In this document: positions 47,401 to 58,465 of the stretch, one piece after another
Layout of the letters: each line of letters starts with the position of its first letter
Position numbering within the stretch: the first letter of the stretch is position 1
Assembly: GCA_000750105.3 (NCBI GenBank)
Contig: JPHH03000053.1
Coordinates: 124,001 to 188,000 of the forward strand
Direction: 5' to 3'
Length of the DNA stretch: 64,000 nucleotides
Source of the DNA: Tolypocladium sp. Sup5 PDA-1
Taxonomy: Eukaryota > Ascomycota > Sordariomycetes > Hypocreales > Ophiocordycipitaceae
Translations under genes and position numbers: made by a program
Notes under the pieces: generated by a model
The model's database searches: none
Told to the model about the DNA's origin: nothing
What the model saw: only the letters and a program-made list of their open reading frames with translations

Positions 47401-49391
47401 ACGTCCTTCGTCAGCTGTTCGACCTGGGCCTGGGACAGAAGAGGCTCCGGGACGTGGCCGTGGTCAGCCAACCCGACCTCCACGACATATGGACCTGGAA
47501 CGGAACAGTGCCAGAGCCGGTGCTCGGATGTGTGCACGATTTGGTTGCGCAATGCGTCATCGAGCAGCCGGAAGCCCCAGCCGTGAACGCCTGGGACGGA
47601 GATTTGACATACAACCAACTGGACGAGCTGTCGACAAGCTTAGCCCATCAACTGGCCGATAAGGGTGTTGGGCCAGGGAGTATTGTGCCGCTCTGCTTCG
47701 AAAAGTCCATGTGGATGCCCGTTGCCGCACTCGCGGTGATGAAGACCGGCGGTGCCTCGGTGGCAGTCGACACTGCAACGCAGCCGGAGGAACGACTACG
47801 AGCAATCACGGCGCAAGTGAAGGCGAGTGTCATCTTGTCATCGGTGGCGAACGAGGTTCTGGTACGCCGGCTCGGGGCGGACGAGGTTGTCGTCGTAGGG
47901 CACAATCAACTCTTTGCCCCTGTCTCCGAGCAGCCTCCCCAGCTACCAGGTGTTGGTCCCTCTGACGTCCTGTATGTCATCTTCACGTCGGGCAGCACCG
48001 GTGTACCCAAAGGCGCCATGATCACGCATGGCAACTTTTGCAGTGCAATTGCCTACCAACGAGACGGTCTAGGGTTCACCAAGAGTTCCCGGGTCTTCGA
48101 CTTTTCCTCCTACGCGTTCGACGTTGCCTGGTCCAACCTGCTGAACACGCTGACAGCGGGTGGGTGTCTCTGCATCGCCTCGGCAGCGGAGCGCGAGGAC
48201 AACATCTCCGGATGCCTGGACAAGTACAAGGTTACGCTCTCGGATTTCACGCCTTCGGTTGCCCGTCACATCGAGCCCAAGACGGGGCTCAAGAACCTGG
48301 CCACGATGATGCTAGGGGGTGAAGTCGTCCTCCCAAGCGACGTGCACTTGGCCGGCGAGCACACGCAAGTCAACAGTGCCTACGGTCCCGCAGAATGCAC
48401 ACCGACCAGCACGATTCTGGGCTTGTCGGACATCAGCGACGGTGGACTTGGCCGCGGAGCTGGGCTGTGTACATGGGTAGTCGAAGCCGACAACCCCGAC
48501 GCGTTGGCGGCGATCGGGGCCGTTGGCGAGCTTTGGCTCGAAGGGCCGCTTGTTGGCAAAGGATATCTCAATGATCCTGACAAGACCGCTGCAGCCTTTA
48601 TCCAGGACCCTTCATGGCTGTTGCGCGGCGTTCCTGGCGGACGGCCGGGTCGCAGCGGACGTGTTTACCGCACCGGCGATCTTGTCCAGTACAGACAAGA
48701 CGGATCTTTGCTTTTCATCGGACGCAAGGACACGCAGGTCAAGATCCGCGGCCAACGGGTCGAGCTAGGCGAGGTTGAGCATTACGTGCAGCAAGCCATC
48801 GAGGCGGGCGACAGCGTGGCAAGCGTGGCAAGCATTCAGGTCGTCGCTGAGACAGTCAAGCCGCACGGCGGTGGTAGCATTATTCTGGTGGCTTTTGTGG
48901 CTATCGATGGTGCGATGGATGAGGAAGAGCACGCCAGTTCAGTGCGACAAGCAACAGCGGGAGTCGTCGAGCGGCTGGCTGGAGCATTGCCCCCGTTCAT
49001 GATTCCGTCGGTGTACATACCGATCCAGGCGATCCCGATGATGGCTACCGGAAAGGTAGATCGTCGCAGCCTCCGCGTGCTGGGCTCCTCGCTCACCGCA
49101 AAGGATATCGCGGCACTGAGCCGATCAGACGGTGATCGGCGGGCGCCGCAGACAGATACGGAGCGGCTGATGCAGGGCTTATGGGCTGAGGTGCTTCACA
49201 TTGAACCCGAAATCATCAGCATCGACGACAGTTTCTTCCGCATTGGCGGAGACTCCATTGGAGCCATGCGTCTCGTCGGGATGGCGCGCCAGAGCGGCCT
49301 TTTGCTGACCGTGAGAGACATCTTCCGCAACCCTGTTCTCCATGACCTCGCGGCTCTAGATGCCTCGGGCGCTCCCACGCTCATCAACTAG
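38466..49391 (+). CDS. Nonribosomal peptide synthetase, A*-T*-C-A-T-E-C-(half C)-A-T
   Basis: Two exons, join(38466..46454, 46509..49391), 3623 aa. Domains by residue: A1 35-630, T1 655-715, C1 765-1160, A2 1190-1720, T2 1735-1805, epimerase-like E 1830-2275, C2 2300-2740, half condensation domain 2743-2955, A3 2985-3525, T3 3550-3615. A2 and A3 have intact cores (FTSGSTG, NVYGPAE or SAYGPAE, YRTGDL, VKIRGQRVELGEVE, GK-DR). T2 and T3 carry the carrier Ser in GGDSI. C1 has IHHALYDGW; E has HHLVIDLVSW and EGHGR; C2 has DVSHTLIDA. A1 and T1 lack key residues. The protein ends after T3 with no thioesterase, reductase or terminal C domain. Release may be by another enzyme or non-enzymatic. Two active modules plus one altered module predict a short peptide with one epimerised residue. 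Product not identifiable. Confidence 0.93.
39591..39687 (+). repeat. 12-bp tandem repeat encoding NGHG units inside NRPS A1
   Basis: Eight or so in-frame 12 bp units (AACGGCCACGGA-like) encode NGHG-type repeats (GTNGHGTNGHGANGHGANGH and following), within a wider Asn/Gly/His-rich stretch at residues about 369-417. It sits between adenylation cores A5 and A6, where A2 and A3 have only a short loop. Confidence 0.8.
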
Positions 49392-49848
49392 CTTGGGAGC
49401 TGGCACGGCGAAGATGAGGAGTAATGTCTTGCTGGTGAGAGGGTGTTGAAAACGGCGAGGGAAAGGGAGACTGAATATGGGAAAGGACTATGGCGTTTCA
49501 TGTTTTTAACAGGGGAAGGGGCATCACAAAATGGTGTAAAAGGCGAGGCAAAATGGTGATGACTACATGCAATGCAGGCAGGCCTCATACATGTAGTGTG
49601 TGTACAGGTTGTTAAACGATGGATGGTGAGGGTATGTATTTCCTACTCGAGTTTGCGCGGATCTCATCAAGGGACTATAGGATTTTTCAATTTAGACGAT
49701 TTTACTTTCATCAATCAATGATAATGCTTCACTCCAGCGTTCTGCAGTCTCAAGGACCTAAAGTTGGGGAGTTCGTCGTCTACACCATCTAAGAAGAGGA
49801 AAATACGTGTCTTCAATTTACATGTGGACTATGTTACTATGGATTCCA
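49392..49848. other. Convergent gap between NRPS and tyrosinase
   Basis: 457 bp holding both 3' ends. The right part (about 49690-49790) is a decayed duplicate of the tyrosinase 3' end, listed separately. Confidence 0.5.
49715..49780 (-). pseudogene. Duplicated, diverged 3' end of the tyrosinase gene
   Basis: In the minus direction this segment reads DDELPNFRSLRLQNAGVKHY-H-stop, alignable without gaps at the start to the tyrosinase end DDQFPTFGASRLRNVLKHH-DD-stop at 49849 onward. Flanking bases (CATCAATCA at the stop, TCAATTT further out) are also shared. Only the tail of the gene is duplicated, about 135 bp away in the same orientation. Confidence 0.65.
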
Positions 49849-51879
49849 TCAATCATCGTGATGCTTCAACACGTTACGCAGTCTCGAGGCCCCAAACGTT
49901 GGAAACTGGTCGTCTGCCGCCGGCTTCGTGACCAGGACATCTTCCAAATCTACTTTCAGACTAGGCACCTTTGTGCTGTCAATGGTGCTACCATCCGCCT
50001 GGTGGTTTGAGAAAGTCAGCTACTTGCCCCTTGCGTCTCCCAATGTTGGCTGTGTAGAGAAGAGTCACGTACCTTGATAATCTGGACCGTGAGGGTCGCC
50101 TTGATGGCATCCACAGTCTGGTTCGTAGACATTGTATGCATGTCGTTGTCCTGGATCACCTGATCAAGCGTCAAGCCCGCAGTCAGGTTGCCCTGCGCAG
50201 GCTGGCTCATGACCACCAAGCTGCCCGCCTGTTTTCCGTCCAGATAGAGGGTTACCTGGCACGGCTTCTCAACCTCGGCCCTGTCCAAGTGGACGTGGGC
50301 AAAGTATCGCCGTACCTGCGGCGGTTGTCCACGGCGCGTGGAACGCCGTGCCGAGGCCCCGGTACCATATAGACTATTGATCAAGGCTCTGACGCTACTC
50401 GCCACATCCTGTGGAGTCTTCCCATCCAGCCCCTGGTATGAGTAGCCGAAGTTCTTGATGGATCGTACGGACTCGGTCGTGAGGGGAACACGACGCGGTG
50501 CGAAGAAGGGGGCCAGGGGAGACTTGGAAGTAATGGTGGTTCCTCCCGGCGTTGTGAAGCGAGATAGGCCTTTGTAGGAGTACTTGAAGATGTCTTGGCT
50601 CGGGTTTAAGGCCTGCCAGTATGCCCACATTCTGTCCACGTTGGCGTGGTGTAGCATGCTGGAGGCTGTCAGCTCGTGATTCCGCCGTGTCCAGGGGGGG
50701 GGCACACTAACAATAGAGGATCAAATCCCGAGAGATCTGGAGCCACGAATTGTTGACCGCAGGCTCCGTCCCAATGAATGCCGTTGTGGATCTGCTCGAG
50801 GCTAACCACGGTGTTGCTCGTCAATGCAAAATTGGTGAAGTCTGTGGCGCGGGTGAAGGTATCGTACTAGAGGAGTAAGCACGTTTGCTTGAGACAGCCA
50901 TTAACGGAGCTACTTACCATCCATTGTTTGTAAGGCCGCGAGGCAAGGTTGCCATTTGCGGAATTCGGATAACTTTGAGGTGACGGGCATCGCACAGTCT
51001 GCGATCTCCTTTCCGAGTCAAACGCTCCAAAGTTGCCAAACTCGCCATTCAACACCGGCTGCGGAAACTTGAATGTGTATAGCGGGTTGGCGATGGAGCG
51101 GCGCAGGAGACCCTGTCCGTCTGGAAAGTTGACTTGCAATGTCGTAGGGACCGTCGCCGGTGGAACGGTGGAGTCCGCTGCCCAGTCCCAGTACGGCGCC
51201 CTCAGGTTGTTTGCCGCTTGCACGTACTCCTGCCGATACCTCTGAGGGTATGTCGATGCAATCTGCCTGGCGTTGCTAACCAGTACTTGCTGGACGATCA
51301 TTAACACATACTCAGCCATACGACATTGAACTGGGACTCACCTCGAAGAGCACTACGTAGGGCCGGTGCCAGGACACAAAGAGGGCTTCCTGAACAGCAA
51401 GTTAGCAGCAAGCTAGAACAGGTAGCATGTGAGTATCTCACGCCATGGGGACAGTAGCCTGCCCAGTTCGTACTCCGCTGGCCTCCAGTTCTGTTCCACT
51501 CAATGTACGGCTTTCCGTGAATGCCTGGCAACTGTCAGTAAGCATGCCCACGAGATAATCATCACCTGGACACCGTACCTTCAATCTGGAAATAAGACAG
51601 AGGGTCCCTCTCGTTTGCTGCCTGCATCGCTGAGAGCGCGCGAATGTAGAGATCCCTATCATCCGGTCAGTTGACGCCGATGGCAGCTTACACCAGACGG
51701 CACCCGGGTTGTCCATACCATGACGCCCCTCCCGCTTTCTGGAGGTCGTTGATGTTCTGTCTCAGCGGCACACCAGCACCCGGGTTGACAGAGACGCCCG
51801 TGATGGGATAGGGATCTTGTGCGACCACAAACGGAGCCGTTCCGAGCGCCAATATGGCGACAGCAGCCTTGAGGAGCAT
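49849..51879 (-). CDS. Secreted tyrosinase (type-3 copper polyphenol oxidase)
   Basis: Eight-exon model, complement(49849..49998, 50073..50658, 50712..50866, 50918..51289, 51342..51389, 51442..51524, 51579..51655, 51719..51879), 543 aa, all phases agree. Signal peptide: MLLKAAVAILALGTAPFVVA then QDPYP. Copper site A: GYCPHG, whose Cys-x-His spacing fits the Cys-His thioether of fungal tyrosinases, and ALFVSWHRPYVVLFE. Copper site B: QIHNGIHW and FMLHHANVDRMWAYWQ. The remainder is the C-terminal cap-like domain (YFAHVHLDRAEVEKPCQVTL). Tyrosinases o-hydroxylate phenols and oxidise catechols to quinones. It may serve melanin or cuticle/plant-phenol chemistry, or tailor the NRPS product; only adjacency supports the latter. 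It converges on the NRPS with 457 bp between stops. Confidence 0.92.
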
Positions 51880-54800
51880 TTTGGCGGTAGATGACTGTCG
51901 TGAGAAAGATGGCTCTTCCAGGTGGCGGACGGCTCTGAGACACCAGTTCTATGCGGGTGCGGGAGCAAAACGCGATTTATACCAATGCTATCATATGCGT
52001 ATGTGACTCCGCCACGCCCAATGGAGACTGGGAAACAATAAGATAACGTCTGCCCATCAACAGCGGACTAAGAAGGGGTGCGTGCTACCGACAGTCCCGG
52101 CTACATAAGCGATGGTCTACGGCCGCCAGATGAACGCTGCGCGTGCGCCCTGAGCTAACGACGCCCGTCGCCAACACGGACTGGCCTTGGCGGCTAATGA
52201 GCAGACATGCGAGCCTCAGGAGACGGAAACAATTTTCTGGCCCCTGATGGTTTTTTGTCGGGGAAGGAAGCAGCTGAGCGGCGAAGCTGCGCCGTCAGAG
52301 AGCAGCGGCGACATGCATAGATGACCATACGAGGAGCTGCGCGTGAAATACGATTGCCTAATATATTGCTTTTGCGAGCGTGAATACGAGAAAGAAGTAA
52401 GGAGTGCTCGGGCCAGAGCTGGCTGTGCGACTTAATGAGCGGCGGCGAGCTGAGCGTCGCCCGAACCGGTCGTGGGTTGTCTCCTCTCAATTTCCTCCCA
52501 GCGCCAGGTTCCAGGACTGAGCGCGATCGCCGTGTGCATTGCATGGGGCCGGCCCCGGGGAGACCGCTCACTGACCACAGGCAGATGCGGTTAATAATGG
52601 CGTCTTTGTAATGCACGGGCTGCACCGATTCCCCGTGTGACACGTCGTAACTTTCTGGCGCCTCGAAAGGAGGAGGCGGCTACGACAGCCGAGTTATACA
52701 GCGCATGTAAGACATGCAGCGGCACACAGATAACAAACTATGACTGTACGAGTTAGTGTCCCATCAGCTCAGACGAGTCAAGAGTGGGGAGTACCCTACT
52801 AGGTCCTGGTTCCTGGTCCGTCTAGCTAGCCCCAAGCCACCCTCTGTGTGCCGTTTACTCATCTCAATCGCCTGCAAGGGGTTCTTGGCTTGGCAAGTCT
52901 CTGGAAACTGTCAACACGCTCAACCTGTCTCTCACCAAACAACCCCCTAAGAGGCGGCCATTTCTCGCAACAACACACAGTTGCAACTCCCAATAAGAGA
53001 AGCGCTGAAATATACAACTCGGAAAGCAAACCACCCTCATGCAAGTCAACTTCAATAGCGCATCGTCACCTATATCGCTCCTGTCCTATATCGCTCCCTC
53101 AGGGTTGGTTTCCCGAGGCTGAATACAAAAGTATCCTCAGCCATTTTCCCCGTTGTTAACTGCTCTATTCCGTCCACCTCGCCAATCAGCTCTCTCAATC
53201 CGATTCTCAAAGGCACCAACACGAAGCCGTGATGCGGGATCCCTGAAGTATTGAGCCGAGCCGTCAATGCCAGCACGGCAGGAGCCTCAACGGCATGGGT
53301 AGGGGTGACTCGACAGCTGAGTCCTACAGGTCCAGCCCTGCCGTGGACAAGTTCTCAGCCCCGGGCGGCGTGCTTCCAACTCGGCCGGTTGCGCAGCCGG
53401 CTGTTCGTGCAGGTTCGATTGAGGCTCCAGTTGCGACTGGCATTTTCCTTGCAGATTGGGGCGTATATAACCTGAAACCGGCGCTGCATGCAGGCACGGC
53501 ATGAATATGGACTCGAGCTCTGCATCTCCGGCTTCCTCGGCCGGCACCGATCGTCACGTCGTGAACAATGGCTTTCATGTTGTGATGGGCAATCTGCGAT
53601 CGATGGCTTCCAGCGGCAGAGACAAGGGCCGGGACTTGCACGGCAACGAGGCAGCCTAGACCAGTTGTCAACCGTACGATATGTACGTGGCCAGTTGTGG
53701 TTCGACCAATAGCCCGGCAATCTCCAATCAGAATCGTCAGACTTGCGGTCTGGGGGTTTGTTGGCTGTGGCACTCATTGTGCGAGGCCACAATTGGCGTT
53801 CCCCCTCTACTTGTTGTGTGTCAGCTGGCGGCATGTCTCGCCCCCAGAACAACGATCGGCATATGTCTCCGTCATGTTGGCGCCAAGCGATCTGCAGGTC
53901 TCTGCCGCTTACACCGGCCGGTATGTCTCTGCTGTTTTTAGGATGCGCTCAGGCCATCCCTCCCCGAGTCCACCTACATTGTGTTATGCAGGGACGGAAA
54001 TAGGAGCAGGCGGCAACTGAGTACTTCGTAGAGCTCAACCACCAAGCCCAGATTCACAACCTCCATAGCGACTTCATGTCCAATCGAAGCTAAACGGAAA
54101 ATGAAGTCATATTTAGGGTTCACGGCTCAAATATAGAACTAGATTTATATCGTCTTGGCTCTCATGAAGCTGCGTGGATGGTTCTGTGGCTTGCTCTGCG
54201 GCTTGCAGAATAGGATCGCTGCTCCTGTGCCACGTTCCTTGTGCTACGTTCCCTGCGGCCTGTTGGTCCCTGTCCCACGTTATCATGCATTCTCTCGCAT
54301 CCGCCAGCCGTCCGAGCAGAGCCTGTATAGCAAAGGGGGCGAGATCATCACATCATCGCCAACCAGGTCCATCTTCTCGTATTACACGACCGGGCTTCCC
54401 AGCCCAAGGCCAGTTCGGCCCCCGAAAGGTCGGGTAGCACCACAGACGCCACCTCCGTTTCTCCTTTGTGCCTTCATGGGCTGATCGGAGGCTTTCAGCG
54501 GAAACGCCAACAAAGGACCATTGGCTACCAACTCTCATGAATCATCATCAGGGCTCATGATCGCGGCGCCGAGGCTTGTGCTGAACCTTCTGGTCGTTTT
54601 CAGCCCACAGGGATCCCGCATGGGTCAGCTTGGATGTCTCATCGGTGACACGCCTTCACCAGCTTTGAATCAATCCTTTCTTGGAAACTTGCCGTACTTG
54701 GTAGCTTCGTTGTAGGCGCACGTTGCCCAGTAGTCTCGCAGAAGCGGCTTGTCGGCTTGTCGATAGACTCATGGTGTGAACGACAGTGACCTTGATGCCA

Positions 54801-55059
54801 GCACGCAATATGGCAGTTAATGCCGCGGCGCCTACAGTATGAATAGGTATTCAGTCTAAGAAGCTAGCTGCAGTGCAGTCAATATGAATAGAGAAGAATA
54901 GTCCCCGAGCAGATATAAATACCATTGCCGTTCCCAGAGCAGAAACAGACTTAGAAGACTTGACCCATCAGCCCGATTCAGTCTCAACTTCCACTGAGAC
55001 ATCTTTCGTTGAGATTCTACAGTCTTTTTGAATAAGAACATCTCTACCAGTTGCCCAAA
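51880..55059. other. Gene-free stretch between tyrosinase and the repeat-protein gene
   Basis: About 3.2 kb with only weak frames. The tyrosinase promoter is at the left, the repeat-protein promoter and leader at the right. A short direct repeat CCTATATCGCTCC (about 53069 and 53084) is the only pattern seen. Confidence 0.4.
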
Positions 55060-55899
55060 ATGAAGTTCCTCGCGGTTGCTGCTGTCTTTATGGCAACGGC
55101 CATGGCCATACCCACCCCTGACCAGGGCAAATCTGTGGACAACAAGGACAAGGACAAATACCCTCCGCCTCCTCACCACGGTGGAGGCTACCCTCCGCCG
55201 CCGCCGCCGCCGCCTCCCCATCACGGCGGCGGCGGTGAATACCCACCTCCCCCCAAGCACGGCGGTGGTGACTATCCTCCGCCCCCGAAGCACGGCGGCG
55301 GCGGCGGCGGCGGCGGCGACAAATATCCTCCTCCGCCTCCTCCTCCTCCTCCCCACCACGGCGGAGGCGACTATCCTCCGCCCCCCAAGCATGGCGGCGG
55401 CGGTGAATACCCACCTCCTCCCAAGCACGGCGGCGGCGGCGGCGGCGACAAATATCCTCCTCCGCCTCCTCCTCCTCCTCCTCCCCACCACGGTGGAGGC
55501 GACTATCCTCCTCCCAAGCACGGCGGCGGCGGTGAATATCCACCTCCCCCCAAGCACGGCGGTGGTGACTATCCTCCGCCCCCAAAGCACGGCGGCGGCG
55601 GCGGCGGCGGCGACAAATATCCTCCTCCTCCTCCTCCCCACCACGGGGGAGGTGACTATCCTCCTCCTCCCAAGCAAGGCGGTGGTGACTACCCGCCCCC
55701 TCCCAACAACGGTGGCGGCAAATACCCTCCCCCTCCTCCCAACAACGGCGGTGGAAAGTACCCTCCCCCTCCCCCTCCCCCTGATAATGGCGGCGGCAAA
55801 TACCCTCCCCCTCCCAACAACGGCGGTGGACAGTACCCCCCTCCTCCTGACAACGGTGGTGGAGAGTACCCGCCTCCCAAGTATGGCGGCGGTCACTAA
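55060..55899 (+). CDS. Secreted Tyr/Pro/Gly/His-rich repeat protein
   Basis: Single exon, 279 aa from the ATG at 55060 (282 aa from an upstream in-frame ATG). Signal peptide MKFLAVAAVFMATAMAIPTP; about 20 residues of charged linker follow (DKDKDKYPPPP). The rest is a tandem array of a short unit, Y-P4 to P10, then HHGGG, KHGGG or NNGGG, with variable Gly number; it ends KYGGGH-stop. The array resembles plant extensin or elastomeric/adhesive proteins in composition, not a known enzyme. A long frame on the opposite strand has no start context and is a shadow of the codon bias. Likely a cell-wall, hyphal-surface or secreted matrix protein. Repeat expansion or contraction between strains would be expected. 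Confidence 0.78.
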   Translation: MKFLAVAAVFMATAMAIPTPDQGKSVDNKDKDKYPPPPHHGGGYPPPPPPPPPHHGGGGEYPPPPKHGGGDYPPPPKHGGGGGGGGDKYPPPPPPPPPHHGGGDYPPPPKHGGGGEYPPPPKHGGGGGGDKYPPPPPPPPPPHHGGGDYPPPKHGGGGEYPPPPKHGGGDYPPPPKHGGGGGGGDKYPPPPPPHHGGGDYPPPPKQGGGDYPPPPNNGGGKYPPPPPNNGGGKYPPPPPPPDNGGGKYPPPPNNGGGQYPPPPDNGGGEYPPPKYGGGH

Positions 55900-56394
55900 A
55901 GGGCTTCTCTAACAGCGGCAGGGACAACAGTCCGCCATCGGCCACGGCTACAACCCGTTGGTGTCGGGGGAAATGTGGAGAGTCTTTGATTCATGAGTTA
56001 ATGATTCTGGTTTGCTGGGCTTCTGGTGCGACTTCAGGTCTATATGCGTAAAAGGGGGGGTGGAACACTAAGGGCTTCTTGTTGTAGATAGAGACACAAG
56101 GCTTTGTCGTGCCATTATCGAGTGGCTCAACAGCCAGCATACAGCAATTGACTTGTTTTCCCCCCATCGTATTAGTCCTGAGGTCTTGCTGCCATTGGGT
56201 CTTATCAGTTAGTCTATTAATAGCGCCAACTTGGTTAAGTCACGACCCTGTGGCCTCCACTATCATGACAACTAACCCCAGTACTCTGTACCCATGTGTG
56301 TGTTTCTCTACGAGTTCAAATGCAGCGGTATGTTCCAGCTTAAAGACCCCAGCTAGGTATATGTACCATTTGTCTGTTTTTAGATACAAGTCAT
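55900..56394. other. 3' region of the repeat-protein gene
   Basis: 495 bp with no gene recognised. Confidence 0.35.
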
Positions 56395-57090
56395 CTACCT
56401 CTTAGGTCCGAGTATTCTAGGTCTTAGAGTAATGAGGCCTGGCGCTGAGCCCCCTGCATACTGGGCGTAGACTTTGGTGGCGATCCAGTCAGTGGCTGTG
56501 GACTGGTCAACGTCGAGGCCCGGCAACCAAGAAGCATTGCAGACTAGGACAGTCGATAGAAACTTGCGCAGCCCGTCATCCGTCTCAAACTCCGTCAGCA
56601 CCTTATCCGGTTTGCATATCGGGACAGCTGTCAATGGTAAGATGTCTTGGACGCCCAGTTCGAGAATCGTGTTTAAGAAAGTGGCAACGAAAGCCGTGTG
56701 GCCTACGAGGCCTTCCCCTTGCTCGGTGGTGAATTCGTGCGCGGCCATTTTCCCTCCCGATACGACTTTTAAATACAGGCCCCGCATAGCCGTCACCTTC
56801 TCGGGGCTACGGGGGCTGCAAAGGACAAATTTGCCGGGTTGGGACCCTTGACTTGCTCATATAGCATGACTCGGCCCTCGGGGATGGCGAAGTGTTTATG
56901 GCCAGGTGAACCGTGATCTGGCCCGACAGCCCATGCGCAGCAATCATATCGAGGAGAAGGCGTGTGCCTTGGCATTGCTGGCGGCGATGTACCTCATACC
57001 ATCGATGTTAGGGAGGTCGTTATCGTCAACAGCAGGAAAAGCCGACTCAGTGAGCCGCGAGTTGTTAAGCACGCCACAATAAGTCTCCAT
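56395..57090 (-). pseudogene. Frameshifted gene remnant, family unknown
   Basis: Protein-like sequence is spread over three frames: METYCGVLNNSRLTES to NAKAHAF, then LLDMIAAHGLSGQITVHLA, then KHFAIPEGRVMLYEQVKG to FAAPVAP, then EKVTAMRGLYLKVVSGGKMA to GLITLRPRILGP-stop. Frame changes lie near 56958, about 56900 and at the GGGG run 56803-56806. The pieces join into a continuous sequence, which supports one original gene with at least three indels. No domain was recognised. A poor model with unrecognised introns is the alternative. Confidence 0.45.
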
Positions 57091-58062
57091 GGTGAAGAGT
57101 AAATGATATACTGTCTGGTGTGAGAGATCGAGACTGTCAAGTGATTGCCGGCAAGGTTCGTAGGCCAAGGGTCTAGAGAATTGTAACGAGTCTGAGATCA
57201 TGAAGTACTCCGTTTAAGTACCTGAGAGGGTACAGTACACTGATACCCTGTGGATGCTGCGATAGTGAATGGGCATGGGCCTCTGCCGGATGGGCCGTCA
57301 TGTTGCATGAGCAGCTCTGAGAGGCAGTATGAAGTAACTGGAGGATTTATCAGGTGACCGCAGGAGAATACGAAGGGCAGTGAACTGGAGAGGAGCAATG
57401 CAGACGGTATCCATAAATACATGAACTTGTATAGTCTCGCAACCAACGCCTCGTGCCCTGCCTCGTATGGAGCCTGCAAAGGTGCCAACAAGCTGCTGTT
57501 TGTCGGTCCTTGCAGTCGTTATCACAACAGCCCGGGTCCTTGCGAATAGCCCTAATTCGATGGACCTTTCCTCATCGAGTCTACTTCGTAGGTCTATGGT
57601 ATTCATAGTTTTGGTACTTTAGGCATGTTGTGGTACACATGCCTCGTCAGAAGCCTCGGTTGGTTGATAGCTCGATACATGTATACTGGACGGCCCGACA
57701 GCTATATCTCCAATTAAACTGTGGAACAGTTGGCCGCGCCCAGAAATTAGCCCAATCAGAATGGGTGGCTAAAGTGTCTAGGGGAAGTTCATCGGTGCTT
57801 GATTCACAGACGTGACCCCAACTATTCTTCCTCCTTCTGCCTTTGTCCACCTCGCTTTGTTCGCATGCAGCCACCTGTGTGCTGTACACAAACTTGGTGT
57901 GACTCGCGGTCAAGGCAGCTCTTCTGGACTTACTGGATGACAGAATGCCTGGTCAAATCTGGCACTACGGCGTTGCTGGAAAGGGTGGCGCGGGCCAAAC
58001 TGCAAACTGCCAGTCCCTCGGTCTCGTCTTCTCCAATGGCTGCGTTGAACCACAGAGCTCCA
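57091..58062. other. Intergenic region between two remnants
   Basis: Contains weak plus- and minus-strand frames. The plus-strand one near 57945-58062 could be the start of the next remnant, but composition is not convincing. Confidence 0.3.
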
Positions 58063-58412
58063 TGAACGCCGTCAACACCAAAGTGCGGCTTCTTCGATTC
58101 CCGAAGCAGCCGCGTCCACACGCTGGCCGGCGAGTACAACGCGGGCAAATTATACATACACGACGAGTTTGAGGAGGCAGGGCGAGGATTCTGGGACAAC
58201 CTCTTCGCTGGGATACCGGTCTCGGAGAGGAAAGACTGGGGAAGAACGCGGATATCGTCCATCTGGCAGTCTTGGTCGGAACAGTCATGGACGCTTTCTA
58301 CATTGAAGGTGACAAGGTCCTCCCAGCGCAGGTTGCGGTCAGAGCCCTCCCCAAATTCCTCACCTACCGCATACCACCTGTGAGGGGTCAGGAGCCTCTG
58401 TATTCCGGCTAA
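58063..58412 (+). pseudogene. Possible frameshifted remnant, family unknown
   Basis: One frame reads CGFFDSRSSRVHTLAGEYNA, then GKLYIHDEFEEAGRGFWDNL and IPVSERKDWG; a shift at the GGGG run 58238-58241 continues as KNADIVHLAVLVGTVMDAF, then EGDKVLPAQVAVRAL and RIPPVRGQEPLYSG-stop. The joined text is protein-like. A 166-codon minus-strand frame overlaps (57930-58430) and could instead be the coding strand, but its composition is less natural. Low confidence. Confidence 0.3.
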
Positions 58413-58465
58413 GCACCAGTTGTAATGCAATGCGAATGGACAGGTATAAAGCGTTCTCGGCTTTT

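Noticed and set aside
54856..55896. 346-codon minus-strand frame opposite the repeat protein
   Set aside because: Composition is a mirror of the repetitive codons (Gly/Arg/Val arrays); no start context; the plus-strand frame has a signal peptide.
57930..58430. 166-codon minus-strand frame
   Set aside because: Overlaps plus-strand text that reads more like protein; neither can be confirmed, so it is not called as a gene.
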